Below, piece by piece: positions 27,248-37,041 of a stretch of DNA of 64,000 nt; the stretch's first letter is position 1; every line of letters starts with the position of its first letter. The notes under the pieces are model-generated. The model was not told the DNA's origin. It did not search any database and saw only the letters and a program-made list of their open reading frames with translations. A program made the translations under genes and the position numbers. Origin of the DNA: Microbacterium nanhaiense (lineage in GTDB: Bacteria > Actinomycetota > Actinomycetes > Actinomycetales > Microbacteriaceae); the NCBI RefSeq assembly GCF_014646015.1, contig NZ_BMMQ01000011.1:1-64000 (forward strand), written 5' to 3'.

Positions 27248-29134
27248 ATGGTGGATGAATTCGAGCTCGGCGAGCTCGACGAATACCTCTTCGCGGAGGG
27301 CACGCACCGCCGCCTCTGGCAGATCCTCGGCGCGCACCCGGCGACCCGCGACGGCGTCGACGGCGTGCGCTTCGCCGTCTGGGCGCCGAACGCATCGGCC
27401 GTCTCGGTCGTCGGCGACTTCTCGCTCTGGGCGCCCGACGCCTACCCGATGACGCCGCACGGATCCAGCGGCATCTGGCAGGGCTTCGTTCCCGGCATCG
27501 GCGAGGGCACGCCGTACAAGTACGACATCCGCGACGCCTCCGGCGCGCGCCTGCCGCAGAAGGCCGACCCCGTCGGCTTCGGATCCGAGCACCCGCCCGC
27601 GACCGCGTCGGTCGTGCGGCGCCTCGGCACGCACGAGTGGCAGGACGGATCCTGGGACGCCCGGGCGGCGAGCGCCGCCGACCGCCCCATCTCGGTGTAC
27701 GAGGTGCACCTCGGATCCTGGCGCCGCGCCGAGGGCGGCCGGCCGCTGTCGTACCTCGAGCACGCGACGCAGCTCGTCGAGTACGTGTCCGATCTGGGCT
27801 TCACCCACATCGAGGTGCTGCCGATCTCGGAGCACCCCTTCGACGGATCCTGGGGCTATCAGCCCGTGGGGCTGTACGCGCCCACGATCCGCTACGGCAC
27901 GCCCGCCGAGTTCGCCGCCTTCGTCGACGCCGCCCACCACGCGGGGCTCGGCGTCATCGCCGACTGGGTGCCGGGGCACTTCCCAACCGACGAGCACGGC
28001 CTCGGCCGCTTCGACGGCACCGCCCTCTACGAGCACCTCGACCCGCGGCAGGGTTTCCACCCCGACTGGAACACCTTCATCTACAACTACGGCCGCCGCG
28101 AGGTCTCCGGCTACCTCGTCGCCAACGCGATGTACTGGCTCGAGGAGTACCACCTCGACGGCCTGCGCGTCGACGCCGTCGCCAGCATGCTCTACCGCGA
28201 CTACTCGCGCGACGAGGGCGAGTGGATCCCGAACCGCGACGGCGGGCGCGAGAACTACGAGGCGATGAGCTTCCTGCGCGAGACGAACTTCGCCGTCGGC
28301 TCCTCCGGCGTCATGATCGCCGAGGAATCGACGGCGTTCCCCGGGGTCACGACGGGCGTGCACGACGGGGGCCTCGGCTTCGACTACAAGTGGAACCTCG
28401 GCTGGATGAACGATTCCCTCGCCTACTTCGGCAAGGATCCGGTCTACCGCTCGTACCACTCCGACCTGCTCACCTTCGGCCTCACCTACGCGTTCAGCGA
28501 GAAGTTCCTGCTGCCGATCAGCCACGACGAGGTCGTGCACGGCAAGGGCTCGATGTACGGGCGCATGCCCGGCTCGCACGCCGACAAGCTCGGCAATCTG
28601 AAGGCGTTCTACGGCTACATGTGGGGCATGCCGGGCAAGAAGCTGCTGTTCATGGGGCAGGAGTTCGGGCAGCCCGCCGAGTGGAACCACGACGACGAGC
28701 TCGACTGGGGCGTGCTGCACGACCCCGGCCACGCCGGCGTGCAGGCGGTCGTGCGCGACCTCAACCGCCTGTACCGCGCCCAGCCCGCGCTGCACGTGCG
28801 CGACACCGACGGATCCGGTTTCCAGTGGCTGCTCGTCGACGCCGTCGACGACCAGGTCTTCGCCTGGCTGCGCCGCGGCGAACCGGGCGACCCGCACGTC
28901 GTCGTCGTGCTGAATCTCACCCCCGTGGAGCGCACCGGCTACCGCGTCGGCTTCCCCGTCGCGGGGCGCTGGATCGAGGCGCTGAACACGGATTCCGCCG
29001 CCTACGGCGGCGGCGATCGCGGCCACGGCGGCGCGATCGAAACCGAGCCGGTGCCGACCGGCAACGAAGCCCAGTCGGCGCTGCTCACGCTCCCACCCCT
29101 CTCGGCCATCTACTTTGTGGAGGAACGATCATGA
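27248..29134 (+). CDS. glgB: 1,4-alpha-glucan branching enzyme
   Basis: 628 residues, GH13. It starts directly with the CBM48 module ([20 protein letters not shown]), so it is the short type lacking the extra N-terminal N1 domain of the E. coli enzyme. The catalytic barrel shows the family motifs: [34 protein letters not shown] (nucleophile Asp), [13 protein letters not shown] (acid/base Glu) and [15 protein letters not shown] (transition-state His-Asp). It introduces alpha-1,6 branches into glycogen. The start is 11 bases after glgP and its stop overlaps glgC as ATGA, so co-translation is expected. Confidence 0.97.
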   Translation: MVDEFELGELDEYLFAEGTHRRLWQILGAHPATRDGVDGVRFAVWAPNASAVSVVGDFSLWAPDAYPMTPHGSSGIWQGFVPGIGEGTPYKYDIRDASGARLPQKADPVGFGSEHPPATASVVRRLGTHEWQDGSWDARAASAADRPISVYEVHLGSWRRAEGGRPLSYLEHATQLVEYVSDLGFTHIEVLPISEHPFDGSWGYQPVGLYAPTIRYGTPAEFAAFVDAAHHAGLGVIADWVPGHFPTDEHGLGRFDGTALYEHLDPRQGFHPDWNTFIYNYGRREVSGYLVANAMYWLEEYHLDGLRVDAVASMLYRDYSRDEGEWIPNRDGGRENYEAMSFLRETNFAVGSSGVMIAEESTAFPGVTTGVHDGGLGFDYKWNLGWMNDSLAYFGKDPVYRSYHSDLLTFGLTYAFSEKFLLPISHDEVVHGKGSMYGRMPGSHADKLGNLKAFYGYMWGMPGKKLLFMGQEFGQPAEWNHDDELDWGVLHDPGHAGVQAVVRDLNRLYRAQPALHVRDTDGSGFQWLLVDAVDDQVFAWLRRGEPGDPHVVVVLNLTPVERTGYRVGFPVAGRWIEALNTDSAAYGGGDRGHGGAIETEPVPTGNEAQSALLTLPPLSAIYFVEERS

Positions 29135-30414
29135 CCGACTCGAAGCCGCGCAGGCCCACCCGGCTCGCCGATCAGGCGATGGCCTTCGTTCTCGCGGGCG
29201 GCCGCGGATCGCGCCTGGAGGAGCTCACCGATCGCCGAGCCAAACCCGCCGTGCACTTCGGCGGCAAGATGCGCATCATCGACTTCCCGCTGTCGAACGC
29301 GTACAACTCGGGCATCCGCAAGATGGCGATCGCCACGCAGTACAAGGCGCACTCACTGATCCGCCACATGCAGCGCGGCTGGAACTTCTTCCGCGCCGAG
29401 CGCGGCGAATACCTCGACATCCTGCCCGCGAGCCAGCGCGTCGCCGAGAACAAGTGGTACCTCGGCACCGCCGACGCCGTCACGCAGAACATCGACATCG
29501 TCGACGACTACGACATCGAGTACGTGATCATCCTCGCGGGCGACCACATCTACAAGATGGACTACGAGATCATGCTGCGCCAGCACGCCGAGACGGGCGC
29601 GGACGTGACGATCGGCTGCATCGAGGTGCCCCGCGAAGAAGCGAGCGCATTCGGCGTCATGGCGATCGACAAGGCGGGGAAGATCACCGAGTTCCTCGAG
29701 AAGCCGAAGGATCCCCCCGGCACCCCCGACAACCCGACGATGTCGCTCGCCTCGATGGGCATCTACGTCTTCAAGTGGTCGCTGCTGCGCTCCCTGCTGC
29801 TCGCCGACGCGGAAGACAACGAATCGGGCCACGACTTCGGCCACGACATCATCCCGCAGATCGTGGCCGCGGGCGGAGCCTACGCGCACCGCTTCAGCGA
29901 CTCGTGCGTGATGACGGGCCTCGAGACGCGCCCCTACTGGCGCGACGTGGGAACGATCGACGCGTTCTGGCGTGCCAACATCGACCTCACCGAGTTCGTG
30001 CCGGCGCTCGACCTGTACGACAACGAGTGGGCGATCTGGACGTACTCCGAGCAGACTCCGCCCGCCAAGTTCATCCACGACGACATCGGCCGCCGCGGAC
30101 AGGCGATCCAGTCGCTGATCTCGGGCGACTGCATCATCTCCGGATCCGATGTGCACAACTCGCTGCTCTTCACGGGCAACCGCGTGCACTCGTTCTCGGA
30201 GCTGAACGACGTCGTGTCGCTGCCGTACGTCGACGTGGGGCGCGGGGCGCGCCTCAGCCGCGTCGTCATCGACTCGCGCGTGCGCGTGCCGGAGAAGCTC
30301 GTCGTCGGCGAGGATCCCGAAGAGGACGCGCGCTGGTTCCGCCGCACCGCGGGCGGCGTCACCCTGATCACCCAGGCGATGCTCGATCGGCGCGCCGCGG
30401 CGCTCGGTCTGTGA
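29131..30414 (+). CDS. glgC: glucose-1-phosphate adenylyltransferase (ADP-glucose pyrophosphorylase)
   Basis: 427 residues from ATG 29131, overlapping the glgB stop. It makes ADP-glucose from ATP and glucose 1-phosphate, the committed step of glycogen synthesis. The nucleotide loop [20 protein letters not shown], the regulatory/substrate region [17 protein letters not shown], the catalytic [18 protein letters not shown] and the [19 protein letters not shown] region are clear. A C-terminal left-handed beta-helix follows. The N terminus ([20 protein letters not shown]) and C terminus ([18 protein letters not shown]) resemble alphaproteobacterial rather than typical actinobacterial GlgC as I remember them; see findings. 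Confidence 0.97.
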   Translation: MTDSKPRRPTRLADQAMAFVLAGGRGSRLEELTDRRAKPAVHFGGKMRIIDFPLSNAYNSGIRKMAIATQYKAHSLIRHMQRGWNFFRAERGEYLDILPASQRVAENKWYLGTADAVTQNIDIVDDYDIEYVIILAGDHIYKMDYEIMLRQHAETGADVTIGCIEVPREEASAFGVMAIDKAGKITEFLEKPKDPPGTPDNPTMSLASMGIYVFKWSLLRSLLLADAEDNESGHDFGHDIIPQIVAAGGAYAHRFSDSCVMTGLETRPYWRDVGTIDAFWRANIDLTEFVPALDLYDNEWAIWTYSEQTPPAKFIHDDIGRRGQAIQSLISGDCIISGSDVHNSLLFTGNRVHSFSELNDVVSLPYVDVGRGARLSRVVIDSRVRVPEKLVVGEDPEEDARWFRRTAGGVTLITQAMLDRRAAALGL

Positions 30415-31808
30415 TGGCGCGGAAACGGCGCGTCCTCTCCGTCGCCTCCGAGTGCGCGCCGCTGATCAAGACCGGCGGCCTCGCCGACGTGGTGGGCGCG
30501 CTCCCCGCGGCGCTCGCCCCGCACGGCTGGTCGTCGCGCGTGCTGCTGCCCGGCTACCCGTCGGTCATGGCGCGCATGCCGCGCTCACGGCGCGTGTGGC
30601 GCACCGACGATCTCTTCGGCGGCCCCGCCGCCGTGCGCGACACGACGATCGACGGCTTCGACGTCATGCTGCTCGACGCCCCGCACCTCTTCGACCGCCC
30701 CGGCGGGCCGTATGAGTCGTTCGAGGACTCGCACGTGCGCTTCGCGGCCCTCAGCTGGGTCGCGTCGCGCATCGCGATCGAGGGGCTCGCGAGCGGCTGG
30801 CGCCCCGACCTCGTGCACGCCCACGACTGGCAAGCGGGCCTCGCCCCGTCCTACCTGAAGTACGCCGCATCCGAGGTGCCGTCGGTGCTGACGATCCACA
30901 ACATCGCCTTCCAGGGCATCTTCGGCGCCGACCAGCTCGACCGGCTGAAGCTACCCACGTGGGACTTCCACCCCGACGCGCTCGAGTACTACGGCAACGT
31001 CAGCGCCCTGAAGGCCGGCATCGTGCACGCCACGCGCGTCACGACCGTCAGCCCGACGTACGCCGCCGAGCTGACGACGCCGGAGTTCGGCTTCGGGCTC
31101 GAGGGCGTCGTCGCGATGCGCGCGGCGCGCGGCGAGATGCACGGCATCCTCAACGGCATCGACACGAGCATCTGGGATCCGAGCCGCGACCCGATGACGC
31201 AGCCGTTCGACGCCGACGCACTCGCCGGGAAGGCGGCGGCCCGAGAGGCCCTACTCGAGGAGTTCGGTCTCGACGAGCCCGCGGGCCCGCTCGCCGTCGT
31301 CGTCACGCGCCTGACGCACCAGAAGGGCATCGACCTGCTGCTCGAGGCCCTTCCGCCCTTCGTCGACGCGGGCGGCGCCGTCGCGATCCTCGGATCCGGC
31401 GATCACCACTACGAGCAGGCCCTGCTGGCGCTTCGCTCGCCCCGGGTCGGCGTGCGGCTCGGATACGACGAGCCCCTCAGCCACCGCATGTACGCCGGCG
31501 GCGATCTCGTGCTCGTGCCGAGCCGCTTCGAACCCTGCGGCCTCACCCAGATGTACGGGCTGCGCTACGGCGCCCTGCCCGTCGTCGCCTCAACCGGCGG
31601 CCTCCGTGACACCGTCGACGACGGCCGCACCGGCTTCGTCTTCGACGACATCTCCTCGGCGGGCCTCTCGGCGGTCCTCGCCCGCGCCGCCGCCGCCTTC
31701 GGCTCCGCTCCCGAGTTCGCGCGCATGCGGCGGGAGGCGATGGCCGAGCCCGTCGACTGGGGAACGTCGGCCGCCGAGTACGCCGCGCTGTTCGATTCGC
31801 TCCTATGA
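30414..31808 (+). CDS. glgA: glycogen synthase (ADP-glucose, GT5)
   Basis: 464 residues from ATG 30414; the start overlaps the glgC stop by one base (TGATG). GT5 retaining enzyme that extends alpha-1,4-glucan with ADP-glucose. Motifs include LIKTGGLADVVGALPAALAP near the N terminus (KTGGL ADP-glucose site), VHAHDWQAGLAPSYLKY, VSPTYAAELTTPEFGFGLEG, NGIDTSIWDPSRDP, TRLTHQKGIDLLLEALP and PSRFEPCGLTQMYGLRYGAL. This is the bacterial GlgA length and not the GlgM/GlgA4 GT4 form used by many actinobacteria. Fourth gene of the operon; overlaps glgX. Confidence 0.97.
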   Translation: MARKRRVLSVASECAPLIKTGGLADVVGALPAALAPHGWSSRVLLPGYPSVMARMPRSRRVWRTDDLFGGPAAVRDTTIDGFDVMLLDAPHLFDRPGGPYESFEDSHVRFAALSWVASRIAIEGLASGWRPDLVHAHDWQAGLAPSYLKYAASEVPSVLTIHNIAFQGIFGADQLDRLKLPTWDFHPDALEYYGNVSALKAGIVHATRVTTVSPTYAAELTTPEFGFGLEGVVAMRAARGEMHGILNGIDTSIWDPSRDPMTQPFDADALAGKAAAREALLEEFGLDEPAGPLAVVVTRLTHQKGIDLLLEALPPFVDAGGAVAILGSGDHHYEQALLALRSPRVGVRLGYDEPLSHRMYAGGDLVLVPSRFEPCGLTQMYGLRYGALPVVASTGGLRDTVDDGRTGFVFDDISSAGLSAVLARAAAAFGSAPEFARMRREAMAEPVDWGTSAAEYAALFDSLL

Positions 31809-33703
31809 GGCTCGGAGTCACCCTCACCGCCACCGGTGCCGATGTCGCCGTGTGGGCGCCGACCGCCGACCGCGTGTGGTTCTGCCGCATCGCCGACGAC
31901 GGATCCGAGCGCCGCACCCGCCTGCCATATGCCGAAGGCGGCATATGGCATGGCTCCGTGCCCGATGTCGCACCGGGAACGCGCTACGGAATCCGCGCGG
32001 CGGGCCCGGGCCTCGACCCGCACACGCTGCTCGTGGATCCGTACGCGACCGCGCTCGACGGCCCGCTGCGGGCCGGATCCGCCACGCCGCACGGGATCGT
32101 GCTCGAACCCGCCTCCGCACCCGCATGGACGCGGCCCACGGAAGAGCTGATCGTCTACGAGGCGCACGTGAAGGGCCTCACCGCGCTGCACCCGTCGATC
32201 CCGGAGGACCTGCGCGGGACGTACGCGGGGGCCGCGCTCATGGCGCCCTACCTCGCCGAACTCGGCGTGACGGCGCTCGAGCTGCTGCCGATCCAGGCGT
32301 TCCTCGACGACGAGCACGTGCTCGCCCGCGGTCTCACGAACTACTGGGGATACCAGCCGATCGCCTGGCACGCGCCGGAACCGCGCTACGCCGCCCGCGA
32401 CGCCGACGCCGAGGTGCGCGAGCTCGTCGACGCGATGCACAACCACGGCATCGCCGTCATCGTCGACGTCGTCTACAACCACACGGGCGAGGGCGGCCAG
32501 GACGGGCCGGTGCTGTCACTCAAGGGACTGGCACCCCAGGCGTACCGCATGCACGAGGGCGAGTATGTCAACGACGCGGGCACGGGCAACACCGTCGCCG
32601 CGGAGGAACCGATGGTGCTGCGCCTCATCCTCGACAGCCTCCGCCACTGGGCGACCCGTTACGGCGTCGACGGCTTCCGCTTCGACCTCGCGGCGACCCT
32701 CGGCCGCACCGCGCACGGCTTCAACCCGCGCGCCGCGTTCTTCCAGGCCATCGGGCAGGATCCGGTCCTCGCGAACCGCATCCTCATCGCCGAGCCGTGG
32801 GACATCGGGCCAGGCGGATACCAGCTCGGCGCGTTCCCGCACCCCTGGCACGAGTGGAACGATCGCTTCCGCGACGACGTGCGCCGCGCCTGGCGCGGGG
32901 ATCCGCTCATGCTGCCCGCGCTCGCGGCGCGGCTGCTCGGATCCGCGGGCGAGTTCGACCACGACGGGCGCACGGCGCACTCGTCGATCAACTTCATCAC
33001 TGCGCACGACGGCTTCACCCTCGCCGATCTCGTCTCGTACACCGAGAAGCACAACCTCGACAACGGCGAGGACGGCAACGACGGGCACTCGGAGAACTTC
33101 TCCTCCAACGGCGGCGTCGAGGGCGACACCGACGACGCCGAGGTGCTCGCCGTGCGCCGGCGGCGCATGCGCGGCATGATCGCGACCCTCGCCGTCGCCC
33201 AGGGCGTGCCCATGCTGCTCGCGGGCGACGAGGCGGGCAACTCGCAGCGCGGCAACAACAACGCCTACGCGCAGGACAACGCCATCGGATGGGTCGAGTG
33301 GGACGGCGACTCACACACCGAGTTCGTGCGCGAGGCGCTCGCCGTCCGCGCACGCCTGCCGATCCTGCGCCAGCGCGCCTTCCTGCACGGCGGCGAGCGC
33401 GGCACCTTCGGTCGCGACATCACCTGGCTGCGCGCGGACGGCAACCTCGTGGAGGACGACGACTGGCAGGATCCCGAGTTCCGCACGATCGTCGCGGTTC
33501 TGCGGGGCGCCGCGGGCGACCCGGACGGCGAGGCGGTCGACGGGGCCGTCGCGATCGTCGTGAACCTCGGCGCCGACGCGACCGTCGAGCTGCCGCCCGG
33601 ATCGTGGCAGCTCGAGCTCGACTCGTCCGGCGCCGCGAGGCTGGAGCCGACGTCGCTCGACATCCCCATCGAAACCCTCGTCGTGCTTTCGCGCGACGAC
33701 TGA
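31805..33703 (+). CDS. glgX: glycogen debranching enzyme (isoamylase type)
   Basis: 632 residues, GH13 subfamily with an N-terminal CBM48 (GVTLTATGADVAVWAPTADR). Catalytic motifs are VVYNHTGEG, GVDGFRFDLAATLGR (nucleophile), RILIAEPWDIGPGGYQLGAF (acid) and NFITAHDGFTLADLVSYTEK. It hydrolyses alpha-1,6 branches of phosphorylase-limited glycogen. It overlaps glgA by four bases (ATGA) and is the last gene of the operon. A short perfect palindrome (CATATGCCG...CGGCATATG, near 31927) lies in its coding sequence without obvious role. The protein is shorter than E. coli GlgX (657) but all motifs are present. Confidence 0.96.
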   Translation: MRLGVTLTATGADVAVWAPTADRVWFCRIADDGSERRTRLPYAEGGIWHGSVPDVAPGTRYGIRAAGPGLDPHTLLVDPYATALDGPLRAGSATPHGIVLEPASAPAWTRPTEELIVYEAHVKGLTALHPSIPEDLRGTYAGAALMAPYLAELGVTALELLPIQAFLDDEHVLARGLTNYWGYQPIAWHAPEPRYAARDADAEVRELVDAMHNHGIAVIVDVVYNHTGEGGQDGPVLSLKGLAPQAYRMHEGEYVNDAGTGNTVAAEEPMVLRLILDSLRHWATRYGVDGFRFDLAATLGRTAHGFNPRAAFFQAIGQDPVLANRILIAEPWDIGPGGYQLGAFPHPWHEWNDRFRDDVRRAWRGDPLMLPALAARLLGSAGEFDHDGRTAHSSINFITAHDGFTLADLVSYTEKHNLDNGEDGNDGHSENFSSNGGVEGDTDDAEVLAVRRRRMRGMIATLAVAQGVPMLLAGDEAGNSQRGNNNAYAQDNAIGWVEWDGDSHTEFVREALAVRARLPILRQRAFLHGGERGTFGRDITWLRADGNLVEDDDWQDPEFRTIVAVLRGAAGDPDGEAVDGAVAIVVNLGADATVELPPGSWQLELDSSGAARLEPTSLDIPIETLVVLSRDD

Positions 33704-33766
33704 ACGGGCGTTCGGGCCGTCCCTGCGTACTATGGGAAGGCTGATCACGGCAAAAAGGGGAGGCTC

Positions 33767-35506
33767 GTGCTGCGGCTACAGACGGATCCGTCGTTTCTCG
33801 ACTCGCACTCGACCGCGCAAATCGTTCTGATTCTCGGGGCCGTCGCGGTCGGAGCGCTCGTCGTCGCTACACTCGCCTTCCGGGTGCGCTCGCGGTGGCT
33901 GCTCGCCGCGACGCTGGCGCTCGGGGTGGTACAGCTGTTCGGTCCATTCGGCTTTACCTCCGTGGCTCTGCTGGCGACCTGCACGCTGTTCCCCGTCGCC
34001 TTCTGGCGCACGCGCGGGATCCGCGGCGTGCCGTTCGTCTGGGGGATCCTGCTCGGCGCGCTCGCGATCTGGGAGGCGATCTCGGTGATGTGGTCCGAGA
34101 AGCTCGGATCCGCCGGCTACGCCGTCATCTTCTCCGTCGCCCTGCTGACGGTGTTCCTCCTCGCGCTCGACGTCGTGCGGCGCGATGCGGGCGGCGGCCC
34201 GATGGCCGTCGCCGCCGCGGCGCCGTTCGTGATCGTCTCGGGCCTCATCGTCATCGCCTTCCGCTTCATTCCGCATCTCGAGGGGCAGTACCTCCTCTCC
34301 CCCGTCGCGCGGCTGTTCTCCGAGCCCGACGTGATCCTCATCTCCGAGAGCGAGATCAACATCGCCCTCGACCCGATCCGCTCGCTCGGCGTCTTCGCCG
34401 ACGTCGCCCAGCCGCCCGGATCCACGGGGCTGCTCGAGGGTCTGTTCCTCAACAGCGAGCTGACGAACTTCCAGAACGTGCTCTCGCCCGACAAGGCGGG
34501 CGGCGTGTTCCTCAACGGCAACACGGCGTCGCTGTTCTTCGGCGTCGCCGCCTGCGTGTCCGTGTGGGCGCTCGCGGCGACCCGCGGCGGCGGGGTGGCG
34601 GCCGTTGTTGCCTCCGGCGATGCTTCCGCTGGTGCCGCTGGTGCCACGTCCGGGACCGGCGCTTCCGGCGCCGGCGTTTCCGGGAAGGCGCCGACGACGC
34701 AGCCCGTGCGGGTGCGCGACGCGGCCCCGGCCGCCGGATCCGTCGCCGCCGACCCCGCGCGCGGCTGGCTCGTCGCGGTGCACGCCGCGACGGCCGTCGT
34801 GTCCGTCGCGGCGCTGGTGGCCACCGGATCCAAGACCGCCCTCGTGCTGCTCGTCGGCCTGCCGCTTCTCGCCCTGTTCATCGCCTGGGCGGTGCGCCAC
34901 CCGCTGCCGGGAACCATCGTCGGCATCGTGGGCGTGCTCGTGGCCGCCGCGGGCGCCACCGCCGTGCTCATCAAGCGACCCGATCTGCTCACCTCGAGCA
35001 CGCTCGGCGACCGCCTCGGACTCTGGCGCATGGTCGCCGAATCCTTCCCCGAGCGGTGGTTCACCGGCTTCGGCTTCGGCAACTGGCGCTTCCACATCGT
35101 CGAGGAATGGCCCTTCTACTTCCCCGGCGTCGCCCCGCAGGTGTGGCCGCCGCACAACATCTTCCTGCAGGCCTGGACCAACGCCGGCATCGTCTCGCTG
35201 GTGCTCGTGCTCGTGCTCATGGTCCTGCCGCTCGTCGCCGCGCTGCGCCGCATGGGCGAGGCCCGCCGGTGCACCAAATCGGTGCCCGCGCGGCGCGGAT
35301 CCGCCAACCGCTCCTCCGCCCCGCTGTGGACGTCGCCGTTCGCCCCCATCCCCATCGCCCGCGGCGCCGTCTTCGTCGGCCTCGCGTGGATCCTCGTGCA
35401 CGGCATGGCCGACACCACCAACTACGCGGGCGACAACCACACGCTGCCGCTGGCCGCGCTGCTGACGGCCCTCGCCCTGACGCCGACGCGCAAGATCGCG
35501 GCCTGA
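33767..35506 (+). CDS. O-antigen ligase / Wzy-type polymerase family membrane protein
   Basis: 579 residues from GTG 33767 (close GGGGAGG site only three bases away, so the true start might be slightly downstream). A polytopic protein with about twelve helices. The Wzy_C/O-antigen-ligase signature is the long loop near residues 425-480 (LGLWRMVAESFPERWFTGFG, then GNWRFHIVEEWPFYFP and PPHNIFLQAWTNAGIVSLVL). A low-complexity, Ala/Gly/Ser-rich stretch (SGDASAGAAGATSGTGASGA) at about 285-310 is unusual for a ligase and may be a cytosolic or extracytoplasmic linker. It probably polymerises or ligates the polysaccharide made by this locus. It starts the operon that includes 35520. Confidence 0.82.
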   Translation: MLRLQTDPSFLDSHSTAQIVLILGAVAVGALVVATLAFRVRSRWLLAATLALGVVQLFGPFGFTSVALLATCTLFPVAFWRTRGIRGVPFVWGILLGALAIWEAISVMWSEKLGSAGYAVIFSVALLTVFLLALDVVRRDAGGGPMAVAAAAPFVIVSGLIVIAFRFIPHLEGQYLLSPVARLFSEPDVILISESEINIALDPIRSLGVFADVAQPPGSTGLLEGLFLNSELTNFQNVLSPDKAGGVFLNGNTASLFFGVAACVSVWALAATRGGGVAAVVASGDASAGAAGATSGTGASGAGVSGKAPTTQPVRVRDAAPAAGSVAADPARGWLVAVHAATAVVSVAALVATGSKTALVLLVGLPLLALFIAWAVRHPLPGTIVGIVGVLVAAAGATAVLIKRPDLLTSSTLGDRLGLWRMVAESFPERWFTGFGFGNWRFHIVEEWPFYFPGVAPQVWPPHNIFLQAWTNAGIVSLVLVLVLMVLPLVAALRRMGEARRCTKSVPARRGSANRSSAPLWTSPFAPIPIARGAVFVGLAWILVHGMADTTNYAGDNHTLPLAALLTALALTPTRKIAA

Positions 35507-35519
35507 CGAAAGGTCTGCC

Positions 35520-36557
35520 ATGACGACGTACGTGTACTACCCGCGCGGCCTCGCCACCGGGGGTCCCGAAGCGCTGCACCAGCTCGTCGACTCGCTGCGC
35601 CGGCAGGGCCAGGACGCCTACCTCGTGCCGATCCCGGGAACGGCCGGAGCCGAACGCGCCGAGCGATACGCCCACTACGACGCCCCCGAGGCGGGCGCCG
35701 TCGACGACGCCCGCGGCAACATCGTCGTCGTGCCCGAGACGCAGGCGTTGCTGCTGAAGCCGCTGCGCCGCGCCCAGGGTTACGTGTGGTGGCTGTCGAT
35801 CGACTACGCGCCCCGGTTCGTCATCGAGCGCGACACGACGTCGCTGCTGCCCATCGAGCGCACCCGCAACACGCGCTTCCCGCTACTGCAGGTGCGCCGC
35901 GTCAAGCGCTTGGCCCGCGGCATCGCCACGGGCGAGGACGCCCTGTTGCAGCGCGTCGGGCACCTCGCCCAGTCGCACTATGCGTGGAGCCACGTCTTCG
36001 CGCACCTCGGGCGTGCGGGATCCATCGTCAGCGATTACACGCCGCAGGTCGCGACGGGCGCCGGATCCGCGGACCGCATCGCGCGCATCGCCTACAACCC
36101 CGCCAAGTCGCGCCCGATCATGGCCGAGTTCGCGCGCCGGTGGCCGGGGATCGAGCTCCTGCCGCTGCAGAACATGACGGGCGCCGAGGTCGCGCAGGCG
36201 CTCGAATCGTCGCTCGTGTACCTCGACCTCGGGGCGCACCCCGGCAAGGACCGCATGCCGCGCGAGGCGGCGCTCGCCGGATCCGTCGTGCTCGTCGCGA
36301 ACCGCGGGGCGGCCGCGAACGGCGTCGACGTGCCCCTCCCCCAGGCGCACAAGATCGACGTGCTGCCCGACATCGTCGCGAACGCGAAGCGGGCCTACGA
36401 CGCGGTCCTGGCCGATCCGGCCGCCGCCCACGCCGCCCAGGCGGACTACCGCGCGCGGATCCCCCGCGAGCGCGACGTCTTCGACGCCGAGGTCGCGGCC
36501 GTGTTCATCGACGGCAAGCTGGGCGCCGACGGCGCCTCCCCCACGCCGTTCAAATGA
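35520..36557 (+). CDS. glycosyltransferase-like protein of the second polysaccharide locus
   Basis: 345 residues, no close family recognised. It begins with a GT-B-like strand and glycine motif (YYPRGLATGGPEALHQLVDS), has VVVPETQALLLKPL in the first half, and in the second half IAYNPAKSRPIMAEFARRWP and YLDLGAHPGKDRMPREAALA, resembling the nucleotide-sugar side of GT-B transferases. It starts thirteen bases after the polymerase gene, with AAAGG as ribosome site, so co-transcription is likely. Remarkably, the last two codons and the TGA come from the first palindromic repeat (TTCAAATGACAC), suggesting the repeat inserted at or truncated its end. Confidence 0.65.
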   Translation: MTTYVYYPRGLATGGPEALHQLVDSLRRQGQDAYLVPIPGTAGAERAERYAHYDAPEAGAVDDARGNIVVVPETQALLLKPLRRAQGYVWWLSIDYAPRFVIERDTTSLLPIERTRNTRFPLLQVRRVKRLARGIATGEDALLQRVGHLAQSHYAWSHVFAHLGRAGSIVSDYTPQVATGAGSADRIARIAYNPAKSRPIMAEFARRWPGIELLPLQNMTGAEVAQALESSLVYLDLGAHPGKDRMPREAALAGSVVLVANRGAAANGVDVPLPQAHKIDVLPDIVANAKRAYDAVLADPAAAHAAQADYRARIPRERDVFDAEVAAVFIDGKLGADGASPTPFK

Positions 36558-36993
36558 CACCTTTGCGGGGTCGTGCGGGGGTGTGACTGCCCGTAGGTGT
36601 CATACGAACGGGGTGAGGGGGGCTTGCGGGTTGCTGCCCCCGGGGGCCGTTCGTATGACACCTTTACGGGGTTGGGTGGGGGTCCGACCCCTCACATGTG
36701 TCATTTGAACGGGATGAGGCGCGGACCGGCTCCCCTGGCCGTTCATATGACACTTTTACCGGGTCGGGTAGAGGTGAGACCCCTCGTATGTGTCATTTCA
36801 ACGGGGCGAGGCGTGGGGCTTGCTGCCCCTGGGCCGTTCAAATGACACCTTTACGGGGTCAGGCGGGTGCCGGACCCCTCATAAGTGTCATTTCAACTGG
36901 ATGAGGCGCGGGACCGGCTCCCCCACCCGTTCAGATGACACCTTTACCGGGTCGGGCGGGTGCCGGACCCCTCATAAGTGTCATTCGAACGGC
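36546..36993. repeat. array of five palindromic ~66-bp repeat units
   Basis: Five units lie at about 36546-36611, 36648-36712, 36739-36805, 36834-36900 and 36927-36993. Each runs from CCGTTCNNATGACACYTTT to GTGTCATNNGAACGG, with an inner complementary GGGGTC / GACCCC pair in most. The spacers (25-36 bp) are themselves similar (for example ATGAGGCGCGG...CCGGCTCCCC), so the array probably grew by duplication. The right arm of unit 1 and the left arm of unit 2 are perfect complements, so stems could also form across the spacers. The array sits between two convergent genes (ends at 36557 and 37042) and may stop transcription from both sides. Confidence 0.9.
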
Positions 36994-37041
36994 GGGGCGG
37001 GGCAGGCGGGGCAGGCGGGGCGGGCGAGGCGAGGGGCAGGG

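Noticed and set aside
31927..31950. CATATG-containing palindrome inside glgX as a regulatory site
   Set aside because: It lies inside coding sequence with normal codons and no neighbouring promoter; probably chance.
36597..36904. Short ORFs beginning MSYERG or MSFERD in the repeat array
   Set aside because: They are translations of the palindromic repeats (GTGTCAT giving the start) and lack ribosome sites.
36546..36993. CRISPR-like array
   Set aside because: The units are long imperfect palindromes, spacers resemble each other, unit length varies, and no cas genes are nearby.
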